Made by a program: the position numbers and the translations under genes
Shown: positions 31,140-38,415 of the stretch, piece after piece
Layout of the letters: every line of letters begins with the position of its first letter
Position numbering within the stretch: the first letter of the stretch is position 1
Notes under the pieces: model-generated
The model's database searches: none
What the model was told of the DNA's origin: nothing
Seen by the model: the letters and a program-made list of their open reading frames with translations, nothing else
Assembly: GCA_030614785.1 (NCBI GenBank)
Contig: JAUWTJ010000035.1
Span: 1-38,415 of the forward strand
Length of the DNA: 38,415 nt
Direction of reading: 5' to 3'
Source of the DNA: Alphaproteobacteria bacterium
Lineage (GTDB): Bacteria; Pseudomonadota; Alphaproteobacteria; M2410

Positions 31140-31949
31140 CTATATGTTTGCCGCCTTTTCGTCGAGCCAGGCCTGGCGCTCTTCAAACGGAATGGCGACA
31201 TATTCTTTCATCGCGGCCAAAGCCTCTTCGGAGCTCATGCAGTCAATGAAGCCTTGCCCTTCCAGAAGGAGGGCTTCATCGAAGGAGCTTTCGGCGCCTT
31301 CATAGATGGCTTTTTTGATGACCGCCATGGCGGTAGGAGACTTGGCGGCGAGGCTTTGCGCTATTTCAAGTGCACGGGCGCGCGCGTCATCGACGACTTC
31401 GTGCACCCTGCCGAGGCGCAGGGCCTCATCAGGTTTAAAGACAAGGCCGCGCAGGATAATATTGATGGCATTTGAGGCGCCGATGAGGCGTGTGAGGCGC
31501 GTAAGGCCGGTGCCGCCGGGCAGGATGCCCAGATTGGCTTCCGGCAATCCGATACGATAGTCACCGCGTTCGGCAATGCGGATGTCACAGCCCAGTGATT
31601 GCTCATAGCCGCCGCCCATGGCGGAGCCGGTAAGGGCCGCGACGACAGGCTTGGACAGTTTTTCGAGGGCGCTCCAGCGTTGGTGGCCCTGCGTCATGAT
31701 GCTGGCATCGGCGCCCTTCATGGCTCCTGCCTCGCTCATGGCGAGTAGTTCTTCTACCGAGAAATGGGTCATGAACAGGCCTTTGGGCTTGCCTTGCAAA
31801 ACAATGGCGCGGACCGACGGGTCCTCACAAGCTGGCATGAGCTCTTCCTGGAACTCCTGAAAGGCTGCTCCAACGAGATAGTTCATAGGCGGATTGTTGT
31901 AGCTGACAACAAGCACCGCGCCCTTTTGTTCCATTTCCCAATAGGCCAT
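31140..31949 (-). CDS. enoyl-CoA hydratase/isomerase family protein
   Basis: This 269-residue crotonase-fold protein has oxyanion-hole segment ALTGSAMGGGYE (105-116), with E116 at the catalytic E144 position. LPEANLGILPGGTGLTRL (135-152) holds E137 at the E164 position, so both catalytic glutamates are present. It is expected to hydrate a 2-enoyl-CoA. AGAGGGG lies 8 bases upstream of the ATG. It is the last gene of the minus-strand acyl-CoA operon. Confidence 0.92.
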   Translation of the reverse strand: MAYWEMEQKGAVLVVSYNNPPMNYLVGAAFQEFQEELMPACEDPSVRAIVLQGKPKGLFMTHFSVEELLAMSEAGAMKGADASIMTQGHQRWSALEKLSKPVVAALTGSAMGGGYEQSLGCDIRIAERGDYRIGLPEANLGILPGGTGLTRLTRLIGASNAINIILRGLVFKPDEALRLGRVHEVVDDARARALEIAQSLAAKSPTAMAVIKKAIYEGAESSFDEALLLEGQGFIDCMSSEEALAAMKEYVAIPFEERQAWLDEKAANI

Positions 31950-32004
31950 GGGTTATTCCCCTCTTTTGAAAGTGCCCTGACTGGTTTCATCCAGGCCGTG
32001 GGAA

Positions 32005-33603
32005 TTACTCAGTATAGATGCCGTCACCATCGGTCGTAAACCGGTCGAGCAGGAAGCGTTCCTGGGGTTTTTCCGATGCGGTCTTGGGGATCTCGTCAAC
32101 GACTTGCAGGTAGGTCGGGACGAAGTTGCCTTCCATTTCCTTGCGACATTTGGCAAAGACGGCCGCCGGACTAAAGCTTGCTCTGTCGACTGCAACGATG
32201 GCGGCGACGACGTCCTTTTCGCCAGGTGCGCCCGACGCTGCGGGGACACCGTAGATGAAGACATCATCGACCTCGTCGGATTCAGCGACAACGCCCTCAA
32301 CGAAACCGGGATTAATGAAATCGCCGTTGTGCCTGATGCCGCCGCCCTTGCGATAGTCGAAATAGAACCAGCCGTCCTCGTCGGTGTGGCAGACATCGCC
32401 GGAGCGCAACCAGCCGCCACGGGTCTTTTCTTCCGAGGCGTCTTTCTTGCCGAAATATTCCACCGTCGGAGCCTCGCCGGAGGCGGGCCGCGAAACCAGT
32501 TCACCCATGACGCCGGGAGCACATTCATTGTCGTTTTCATCGACGACGCGCATTTCGCTATTGGCGGGCGGCTTGCCAAACGAGCCAATCGGACCTTCGC
32601 CAATTGGACGCACGGCCATGCCGCCTTCGATGGCGCCGTAACATTCCAGAATATCGACGTTGAAGCGTTTTTCGAATTTTTCCCAAATGGCGATGGGCAT
32701 GCCAGCCGAGATCACACGTTCGACGGGGTTGTCGCCATCATTCGGTTTTTCGGGCTCCGAATAGATCGCTGTGGCCATGCCGCCAAGGAGATTGAAATAG
32801 GTGCAGCCATATTTGCGGGTGATGTCCCACAGGCGCGACTTGGTGAACTTGCGTGAGAAGACCCCTCTGAGGCCTTGGCCGAGGATGGGCCCCAGAGTCA
32901 TGAATTGCGCGTTGCCATGGGTGAGCGAAAGACCGGTATAGGGGCGATCCCCCTCTTTGGAACCGATGAGCGCGCCGAACATGGTTGCGCCGCCATATTG
33001 TTCGTTGGAGCGCACGACGCCCTTGGGGTCGCCGGTCGTGCCCGAGGTGTAGATAATTTCAAAGGGGTCAGTGCCGCCGGTGAGCCGGTCATTGTCGGTT
33101 GTGACGGGCGTGTCATAGATCGCGGCAATGTCCTCGCCGTGCTTTATATCGGCAACTGTCATGCCGGTGCCTTCGTCGGTGCCCAGAACCCAGACCCACT
33201 CAAGGCTCGCCACGTCGGCCTGAATATCGCCAAGGTTTTCAAGGGCATAGTCGGCGGCGATGACGCCCTTGCAGTTGGAGTTGTTGAGTGTGTAGGACAG
33301 CTTTTGACCCTTGGTGCGCGGGTCGATGGGGACAAAGACGCAGGCCGAGAGAGAGGCGCCGACCATGATGTCGATAAACTCGGGATGATTACGAATGAGA
33401 ATGGCAAAGCGATCCCCGGGCTGCATGCCGCGCGCGATGAGACCGGCGGCGATCCGGTTGCCGTTTTCCCAGAGATCCTTGTAGGTCCGGATTTCATCGT
33501 CGCGCACACCGGCGCCTTCGAAAGTGAGAATATCACGGTCCGGTAATTCTTCGGCTTTAGTGGCGATCAGATCGGCCAGGATAAATGGACTGCGGTCTCT
33601 CAT
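32005..33603 (-). CDS. AMP-forming acyl-CoA ligase
   Basis: This 532-residue member of the ANL superfamily has the P-loop motif YTSGTTGDPKG (185-195). The A5-like ECYGAIEGG lies near the middle, and WLRSGDVCHTDEDGWFYF is the A7/A8 hinge. The C-terminal A10 motif is PKTASEKPQERF, with the catalytic lysine. The protein would activate a carboxylic acid as the acyl-adenylate and then the CoA thioester. The substrate is unknown; the operon suggests a cyclic or branched acid. AAGGAG precedes the ATG. The CoA-ligase gene and the thiolase gene are separated by 184 bp holding a pair of palindromic repeats. Confidence 0.92.
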   Translation of the reverse strand: MRDRSPFILADLIATKAEELPDRDILTFEGAGVRDDEIRTYKDLWENGNRIAAGLIARGMQPGDRFAILIRNHPEFIDIMVGASLSACVFVPIDPRTKGQKLSYTLNNSNCKGVIAADYALENLGDIQADVASLEWVWVLGTDEGTGMTVADIKHGEDIAAIYDTPVTTDNDRLTGGTDPFEIIYTSGTTGDPKGVVRSNEQYGGATMFGALIGSKEGDRPYTGLSLTHGNAQFMTLGPILGQGLRGVFSRKFTKSRLWDITRKYGCTYFNLLGGMATAIYSEPEKPNDGDNPVERVISAGMPIAIWEKFEKRFNVDILECYGAIEGGMAVRPIGEGPIGSFGKPPANSEMRVVDENDNECAPGVMGELVSRPASGEAPTVEYFGKKDASEEKTRGGWLRSGDVCHTDEDGWFYFDYRKGGGIRHNGDFINPGFVEGVVAESDEVDDVFIYGVPAASGAPGEKDVVAAIVAVDRASFSPAAVFAKCRKEMEGNFVPTYLQVVDEIPKTASEKPQERFLLDRFTTDGDGIYTE

Positions 33604-33624
33604 TTTTCTCTCTCCTTAGACTTT

Positions 33625-33669
33625 TGTCGTCCCGGATGCGGTGCAACATGCAATGTTGCTCCGCTGGTC
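33625..33669. repeat. palindromic repeat unit, left copy (REP-like)
   Basis: A 45-bp unit forms a hairpin: GCGG...CCGC outer stem, then TGCA/TGC, CAT/ATG around GCA. It aligns with the inverted copy at 33736-33780 over its whole length. Differences are paired across the stem (see the right copy), so the hairpin rather than the primary sequence appears to be kept. Confidence 0.7.
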
Positions 33670-33735
33670 CGGGATCCAAATGTTAGATATCGGCCCCCAC
33701 CTCTCGGGCGTGAAAGGCACGCCCTGCCGGGTAGA

Positions 33736-33780
33736 GACCAGCATTGCATCACTGCGTGCTGCAATGCATCCGGGGTGACA
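33736..33780. repeat. palindromic repeat unit, right inverted copy (REP-like)
   Basis: The reverse complement of this segment aligns with 33625-33669 without gaps. Its stem reads GCATTGCA/TGCAATGC with inner CAC/GTG around GCA. Compared with the left copy, GCGG/CCGC became GCAT/ATGC and CAT/ATG became CAC/GTG: paired substitutions that keep base-pairing. The two inverted units with a 66-bp spacer make a BIME-like element between the CoA ligase and thiolase genes. Confidence 0.7.
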
Positions 33781-33787
33781 ACCTCTA

Positions 33788-35011
33788 TTACCGGCTCAAA
33801 ATCGTGATGCACTGAGCGGCTGCGTCGGTGCCCAAAGAACCGCCGCCGTTGTGGGCCAGACCAAATCTGGCGCCCTCGACCTGACGTTCGCCGGAGCGAC
33901 CCTGAAGCTGTTCGGTAATCTCGACGATTTGGGCAATACCCGTTGCGCCGACCGGGTGGCCCTTGCGCAACAGACCGCCCGAGGTATTGACCGGTATGCG
34001 GCCACCGAGTTTGGTATCGCCATCCGAGATCAGCTTGCCGCCTTCGCCCTTGCCGCAGATGCCAATGGACTCGTAGGCCATGATTTCGGCAGGAGCCGAG
34101 GCGTCATGCAGCTCGATGATGGAAAGGTCGTTCGGACCGACGCCGGCTTCCTCGTAGGCTTCCTTGCAGCACAGATCCGAAACGCTGCCTTCGCCGTCCC
34201 AGCCGGAGCGCAGGACACTTGAGACCGCTTTGACCGGATTGGTGAGGCCAAGCTCGCGGGCTTTCTTTTCGCTGACGATGACAACAGCAGCGGCGCCGTC
34301 GCCAATCGGCGAGCACATCGGCCGTGTCAGGGGTTCGGCAATCATCGGCGAGGCCAGTACGTCATCGATCGTCAGGGCTTCGCGGAATTGTGCCCGTGGG
34401 TTGAGGCTGCCGTGGAAGGAGTTCTTGGCGGAAACGCCGGCGAACTGTTCGACCGTGGTGCCGTAGGCCTTCATGTGATTGCGTGCGGCAGAGGCATAAA
34501 TGTCCATGAACATGGAACGGTTTTTGCCAGCGCCTCCGGAGGCTTTCTTGGCCCCACCTGCCTCGGCGGATTTCTTGAGGTTTTCCATGATCTGGATCAT
34601 GTTTTCAACATCCACAGCACCGGAGAAGGCGGCAAAGGATTTGGCCTTGTCGGTGTGATAGAGTTTTTCAACGCCGACGGCGAGCACGCAGTCATAGAGA
34701 CCGCCCGTGACCATGGCTGCGGCCTGATTAAAAGCGGTTGAGGCCGAGGCGCAGGCGTTTTCGACGTTGACGACCGGGATTTGTCCCATGCCCACGCTTC
34801 TGAGCACGACCTGACCGCGGATACATTCCTGGCCGGTGACGAGGCCAGCAGCTGCATTGCCGACCCAGGCGGCTTCAATGTCTGTTTTTTCGAGACCGGC
34901 ATCCTTGATGGCCGCTTCAACGGCTTCGCCGCCAATCGCCTTCAACCCGAGATCAAGATGTTTGCCGAATTGTGTCATGCCGACACCGGCGATATAGGCG
35001 TTCAGTTTCAT
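33788..35011 (-). CDS. SCP-x-type thiolase / acetyl-CoA acetyltransferase family
   Basis: This 407-residue thiolase-fold protein has nucleophile C87 in ENACASAST (84-92). H352 lies in GHPVGATG (351-358), and HNGGG (387-391) replaces the second-Cys motif of classical thiolases, which is typical of SCP-x and lipid-transfer thiolases. ELHDAS also matches the SCP-x group. These enzymes cleave or form 3-oxoacyl-CoA with bulky or branched chains, including steroid side chains. GGAGG lies 6 bases upstream of the ATG. Confidence 0.9.
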   Translation of the reverse strand: MKLNAYIAGVGMTQFGKHLDLGLKAIGGEAVEAAIKDAGLEKTDIEAAWVGNAAAGLVTGQECIRGQVVLRSVGMGQIPVVNVENACASASTAFNQAAAMVTGGLYDCVLAVGVEKLYHTDKAKSFAAFSGAVDVENMIQIMENLKKSAEAGGAKKASGGAGKNRSMFMDIYASAARNHMKAYGTTVEQFAGVSAKNSFHGSLNPRAQFREALTIDDVLASPMIAEPLTRPMCSPIGDGAAAVVIVSEKKARELGLTNPVKAVSSVLRSGWDGEGSVSDLCCKEAYEEAGVGPNDLSIIELHDASAPAEIMAYESIGICGKGEGGKLISDGDTKLGGRIPVNTSGGLLRKGHPVGATGIAQIVEITEQLQGRSGERQVEGARFGLAHNGGGSLGTDAAAQCITILSR

Positions 35012-35064
35012 GTTGTCCTCCGTGTCGAGACCGGTTCAATCCGTGATCTCATTCTGTTTGGTCT

Positions 35065-35090
35065 CCCGGACAGGCCCTTGCCTGCCCGGG
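35065..35090. other. intercistronic hairpin
   Basis: CCCGG-a-CAGGC (35065-35075) pairs with GCCTG-c-CCGGG (35080-35090) around a 4-nt loop. It lies between the nitroreductase and thiolase genes in the operon, with no T run, so it is probably an mRNA processing or stability element. Confidence 0.45.
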
Positions 35091-35110
35091 AAAGTGTCAA
35101 GTTATTGGTT

Positions 35111-35905
35111 CTACAAGAGCCCGGGCGGTTCGATGCCAAGAGCGCCTTGCAGGAAGTCGAGTTCGGCTTCGCGGTCGGGCAGAGGGGCCGGGGTGGTGAA
35201 CATGCCATCGGCTGTCAGTTCGGCAACGACGCCTTCGTCACGCGGGAACGGATTGTCGAATGTGTTCATCTTGAAGAGATCGCCGAACGGCTGACGTGGA
35301 CGCTGTCCGCCGGCTTCCCAGTGCTCGGCAGGGTAGCCGACCGTCTGAAGCAGAAGAACGCGGGCCTGTTCGGGAAGTTTCATGGCGTCTTTGATCTTGT
35401 CACCATGAGGTGTGCCAAGGCAGCAGGTGCCAAGGCCTTGCTCATAGGCCATAAGTGTTGCCTGGGCGATGCCCTGGCCGCAGTCGAGTTCGTTCAGACC
35501 CGGGGCCTTCATGCCTTCCAGCAGGCTGGAGAAGAATGGAATGAGCTGTTCTTCCAAGGCCTTCTTGCGCAGCTCAATGCCGCCGAAACCAAGAGCGCCG
35601 ACTTCCGTCAATTCGCGCAGGCGGTTTGACTGGTCGTCAACGGCTGCGCCATCGACGTACCAGACGATAACGACCGGGGCGACCTGGATTTGCCAGCCAA
35701 CGACCATGGCGCCGAGGCTGTCGGTGACTTCCTTCGGAGCAGAGTCCTTGAAGACCGCGACCGCGCGAAGCGATTGCACGTTGCCCCAGTGAGAGGCAAT
35801 GCGTGCGGCTTCGAACATCATCTGGATTTTTTCTGGTTCGACCATCTTGTAAGGGCGAACAAATCGGATCGACCGGCGCCGCCCGATAACTTCACGTAGT
35901 TCCAT
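35111..35905 (-). CDS. nitroreductase-family FMN protein
   Basis: This 264-residue protein opens with the nitroreductase signature REVIGRRRSIRFVRPY (4-19) and has ARIASHWGNVQSLRAVAV (34-51) for FMN binding. The C-terminal half has GIAQATLMAYEQGLGTCCLG, the usual helix-loop before the last FMN contact. Such proteins reduce nitro, quinone or enone/diene groups with NAD(P)H. Its place between an acyl-CoA dehydrogenase and a thiolase suggests reduction of a ring or unsaturated intermediate rather than nitro detoxification. AAGGAG precedes the ATG. Confidence 0.88.
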   Translation of the reverse strand: MELREVIGRRRSIRFVRPYKMVEPEKIQMMFEAARIASHWGNVQSLRAVAVFKDSAPKEVTDSLGAMVVGWQIQVAPVVIVWYVDGAAVDDQSNRLRELTEVGALGFGGIELRKKALEEQLIPFFSSLLEGMKAPGLNELDCGQGIAQATLMAYEQGLGTCCLGTPHGDKIKDAMKLPEQARVLLLQTVGYPAEHWEAGGQRPRQPFGDLFKMNTFDNPFPRDEGVVAELTADGMFTTPAPLPDREAELDFLQGALGIEPPGLL

Positions 35906-35942
35906 GTTTTTCTCCTTTGTTTATCGTTCCTGTTTCTGTTCT

Positions 35943-37142
35943 TTATTCTTCGACAAGCTTGTCTGCACAAACAAGTCCGAGGACATCGTTGCAGCCATCC
36001 TCGATCATCGAAATACGGGCGTCCCGGAGCATCTTTTCTATCGGGTATTCTCTGGAAATTCCATTGCCACCAAAAATCTGCAAGGCGTCTGAAGCGACTT
36101 CAAAAGCTGTTTGGGTGGCGGTAACCTTGGCTGCGATTGCCGGCCCGAGATTGCCATTGCCTGCTGCATTGCTCATCGCCACCTTGCGGGCAAGGCAGCG
36201 CGCGGCTTCGACCTTGCGGTACATCTGGAAAATCCGGGCCTTGACGCTTTGATGCTGGATGATCGGAACGCCGCCCTGGACGCGGGTTTTGGCATAGTCC
36301 AGCGCCTCTTCAAAGGCGGCACGGGCCAGACCTGTGAAGGTCAGTGCCATGCCGGTGTTTGCACCGGTCAGGGTTTGATCGATTGCGAATTGATAAAGGT
36401 CAGGACCATAAAGAACATTGTCGGCGGGCACGCGGACTTCGTCAAAGAAAATCTCGCCCTGATTGAGGGCGCGTTGGCCAATTTTCTCCAGCGCCTTGCC
36501 GCGACTGACACCCTTGCTCTTCAAATTGACCAGGATAACGCCGCCGCCTTTCTTGCCGTCGGCTGTTTCCATCGCGCAGTAAAGCGCTGCCTGTTCGGCT
36601 ATGGTGCCATTGGAGACCCATGCGGCCTTCTGGCCCGAGATAACATATTCATTACCATCGGCACGGGCGATGCAATCCGCCCTGCTGCGCGTTGCACCCG
36701 GGGCCATGATAGCGTCGCCGAAGTCAATCATATCTGAGCCGTGATTTGGTTCGGTGATGGCCCAGCAACCATTGGTGCCTTGGGGAAAGCGTGCGGCGAG
36801 TTCGGCATTGCCGGAATTAGCTGCCATGCCGCCTGCCATGGCGCCGGCGCCAAAGGATATGGCAAGGCCCGAATCGCCCCAGCCCATTTCTTCAGAGATC
36901 AGGCAACTGATCCGCGCCTGCTCGATCGGGCTGAGGTCCGGGTCAACCTCGCGCAGGCCAAGATCATTGTACTGCTTGTGGGCATCCCAAAGAAGGCTGT
37001 CTTTGGCGATCACGTCCTCGGCGCTCATTTTGTCGAGTTTATCACCTACGGGGCGCATGACCTCGGTTGCAAACCTGTGAGCTGTGTCGCGCACGGCCCG
37101 CTCGGTTTCATTGAGGTCAAATTCCAGGTCAATAACCGGCAT
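35943..37142 (-). CDS. acyl-CoA dehydrogenase, first of tandem pair
   Basis: This 399-residue protein has the full ACAD fold: EEMGWGDSGLAIS, CWAITEPNHGSDMIDF (FAD-binding segment), YVISGQKAAWVSNG, GGVPIIQHQSVKARIF and FGGNGISREYPIEKMLRDA. The stretch after GGNG aligns gap-free with MCAD, so the catalytic Glu of MCAD (YEG) falls on D382 here (I-E381-D382-G), and the Tyr before it becomes Glu. AAGGA precedes the ATG at 37142. It follows the paralogue on the same strand (82-bp gap) and precedes the nitroreductase (37-bp gap). An alpha/beta pair like FadE/ChsE heterotetramers is possible. Confidence 0.93.
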   Translation of the reverse strand: MPVIDLEFDLNETERAVRDTAHRFATEVMRPVGDKLDKMSAEDVIAKDSLLWDAHKQYNDLGLREVDPDLSPIEQARISCLISEEMGWGDSGLAISFGAGAMAGGMAANSGNAELAARFPQGTNGCWAITEPNHGSDMIDFGDAIMAPGATRSRADCIARADGNEYVISGQKAAWVSNGTIAEQAALYCAMETADGKKGGGVILVNLKSKGVSRGKALEKIGQRALNQGEIFFDEVRVPADNVLYGPDLYQFAIDQTLTGANTGMALTFTGLARAAFEEALDYAKTRVQGGVPIIQHQSVKARIFQMYRKVEAARCLARKVAMSNAAGNGNLGPAIAAKVTATQTAFEVASDALQIFGGNGISREYPIEKMLRDARISMIEDGCNDVLGLVCADKLVEE

Positions 37143-37224
37143 AGTCGTTCCTTCCCTTGGATGCGATCTCGTGAAGACCGCGGTTTTCTAAGCTTTATTG
37201 TTTTTGTTCATATCGCTCGAAAAT

Positions 37225-38415
37225 CTAGTCGCATGCTAACCGCCCTGCGCCTATCAAGCCAAGCATTTCGTTACATCCGTCCTCGATCATCGCGATTCGG
37301 GTATCCCGGAAGATCTTTTCGATGGGATATTCACGGCTGATGCCGTTCCCGCCAAAGATTTGCAGGGCCTCCGAGGCAACATCAAAAGCGGCTTGAGTGG
37401 CAACAGTTTTGGCTGCAATGGCGGCCGCTAGCGCTGGCTGTTCAGAGGTTTCGTTGCTCAAGACGGCCCGATAAGCCAGCGTGCGTGCGGCAATGACCTT
37501 CTTGTACATATTGAAGATGCGCGTCTGGACGCTTTGATGCTGAATGATCGGCACCCCGCCCTGAACCCGGGTCTTTGCATAGTCGAGGGCAAGCTCGAAG
37601 GCTGCTCTGGCAGCACCCGAGAATGTTGTGGCCATGATGCCATTGGCCCGGCAGAGTGTGAGGTCGGTGAACGCCGCATAATCGTCGGGACCTGCGACCA
37701 TGTGGTCGGCGGGAATGCGCAGGCCGTCAAAGAAGATCTCACCCTGGTTTAGAGCACGCTGGCCGATTTTTTCCAGCGCCTTACCTTTTGAAATGGCCTC
37801 GCCTTCAATGCGGGCCAGAAAGACGCCGTTGCCGCGCGTGCCGTCGGGCATTTCCACGGCGCAAAAGAGCGCGGCGGCTGTGGCTGAGGTTCCGTTTGAG
37901 ACCCAGGAGGACTTTTGCCCGGAAACAACAAACTCGTTACCGTCGGCGCGGGCGATAATGTTGGGCGCCTGGCGTTTGCCGCGCGGATCGATCAGCGCGT
38001 CGCCAAAATCGACCATGTCCGATCCGTGATCCGGTTCAGTAATCGCCCAGCAGCCGATCTCGCCGGCCGGGAACTTCTCCATGAGATCTTCACGCTCAAC
38101 CATTGCCGCGATTTCGGAGGGGAAGGCGGCAACACCCAGCGAGATGGCGAGGCCGGAATCGCCCCACCCGAGTTCCTCAAGGACAATGAACTGGAGACGA
38201 GCCTTTTCGAGAGCGGGCATTTCCGGATCGAGGGCATCAAAGCCCAGGCCTTGATACTGTTTGTAGACGTCCCATAGAGCCGACTCGGGGGCGATCACAT
38301 CTCCTGCCGGTAATTTGTCGAGGGCTTCTCCGACGGGGCGCAAGACTTCTGCTGCAAACCTGTGTGCGGTCTTCTGCACTGCGCGGTCTGTTTCAGAAAA
38401 GTCATAGTCCAGGTC
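37225..38415 (-). CDS. acyl-CoA dehydrogenase, second of tandem pair (5' end cut by window)
   Basis: The frame stays open to the window edge (38415), giving DLDYDFSETDRAVQKTAHRF where its paralogue has DLEFDLNETERAVRDTAHRF, so only a few N-terminal residues are missing. Motifs match the neighbour: CWAITEPDHGSDMVDF, FVVSGQKSSWVSNG, GGVPIIQHQSVQTRIF and FGGNGISREYPIEKIFRDT. The same E-D-G occurs at the catalytic position (Asp codon 37279-37281). The two genes clearly arose by duplication; differences cluster in the C-terminal and middle regions. It is the first gene of the operon visible in the window; a promoter would lie outside. Confidence 0.92.
   Translation of the reverse strand, partial: DLDYDFSETDRAVQKTAHRFAAEVLRPVGEALDKLPAGDVIAPESALWDVYKQYQGLGFDALDPEMPALEKARLQFIVLEELGWGDSGLAISLGVAAFPSEIAAMVEREDLMEKFPAGEIGCWAITEPDHGSDMVDFGDALIDPRGKRQAPNIIARADGNEFVVSGQKSSWVSNGTSATAAALFCAVEMPDGTRGNGVFLARIEGEAISKGKALEKIGQRALNQGEIFFDGLRIPADHMVAGPDDYAAFTDLTLCRANGIMATTFSGAARAAFELALDYAKTRVQGGVPIIQHQSVQTRIFNMYKKVIAARTLAYRAVLSNETSEQPALAAAIAAKTVATQAAFDVASEALQIFGGNGISREYPIEKIFRDTRIAMIEDGCNEMLGLIGAGRLACD

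Noticed and set aside
1-38415. CRISPR arrays, insertion sequences, integrase or toxin-antitoxin pairs
   Set aside because: No regularly spaced short repeats, no transposase or integrase motifs, and no typical antitoxin/toxin gene pair were found on reading both strands. The repeats present are palindromic, tandem or tRNA-linked.

Overview
The window looks like a chromosomal segment of an alphaproteobacterium, probably an aerobic heterotroph related to the Rhizobiales/Parvibaculum-like lineages. The reasons are a core block with the order rpoH-carD-fdxA-(TerB gene)...hslR-SUV3-like helicase, an alphaproteobacterial RpoH with its RpoH box, a TIGR01459-type HAD hydrolase, rpmB with its own promoter, and GC-rich codon use. 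No integrase, transposase, CRISPR array or rRNA gene is present. No intact tRNA gene was seen.

Layout. (1) 1-2780 is an accessory islet. It holds a methyltransferase and a cupin (minus strand) divergent from a LysR regulator, and is bounded by a perfect 60-bp direct repeat (1-60 and 2718-2777). At its right edge is a fragment of a tRNA gene (2638-2682) that reads from a CCT anticodon loop to CCA, so it looks like the attachment scar of an integrative element. (2) 3102-4331 carries a PhnA-like mini protein, a bacterial MMACHC/CblC-like cobalamin protein with an added cysteine motif, and a DUF1330 protein. (3) 4385-7972 carries a nitronate-monooxygenase-like flavoenzyme divergent from an LLM-class flavin oxidoreductase and a cytochrome P450. 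(4) 8130-11815 carries a CoA-type Nudix hydrolase, two overlapping SIMPL-domain genes of unusual composition, and an MFS transporter. (5) 12094-22814 is the housekeeping block: cytochrome c, a degenerate nuclease-like protein, an M48 lipoprotein protease with a LysM-like tail, RpoH, CarD, FdxA, a TerB-like protein, an AGPS-like FAD enzyme, an HslR-like S4 protein and a SUV3-like helicase. (6) 23231-29396 carries a HAD hydrolase, a DUF3108 protein, rpmB, a DUF5916 outer-membrane-type protein with a possible small leader ORF, a GIY-YIG/DUF123 protein and a lipoprotein containing a 21-bp in-frame repeat. (7) 29401-38415 is catabolic: a phytanoyl-CoA-dioxygenase-like protein divergent from an SDR, then a minus-strand operon of two tandem acyl-CoA dehydrogenases, a nitroreductase-like flavoprotein, an SCP-x-type thiolase, an acyl-CoA ligase and an enoyl-CoA hydratase.

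How the genes may work together. The last operon contains the steps of one CoA-thioester pathway: activation, dehydrogenation, hydration and thiolysis. The P450, LLM and nitronate-monooxygenase genes near 4-8 kb and the PhyH/SDR pair are the kind of oxygenases and reductases that feed such pathways for branched, alicyclic, terpenoid or steroid-like substrates. The substrate cannot be read from the sequence. RpoH, CarD and the M48 protease suggest envelope and heat-stress functions in the core block.

The most interesting points are the CblC-like protein with a ferredoxin-like cysteine pattern, the tRNA-Arg scar with hairpin repeats, the paired dehydrogenases with Asp at the usual catalytic Glu position, and a pair of inverted palindromic repeats whose stems covary.
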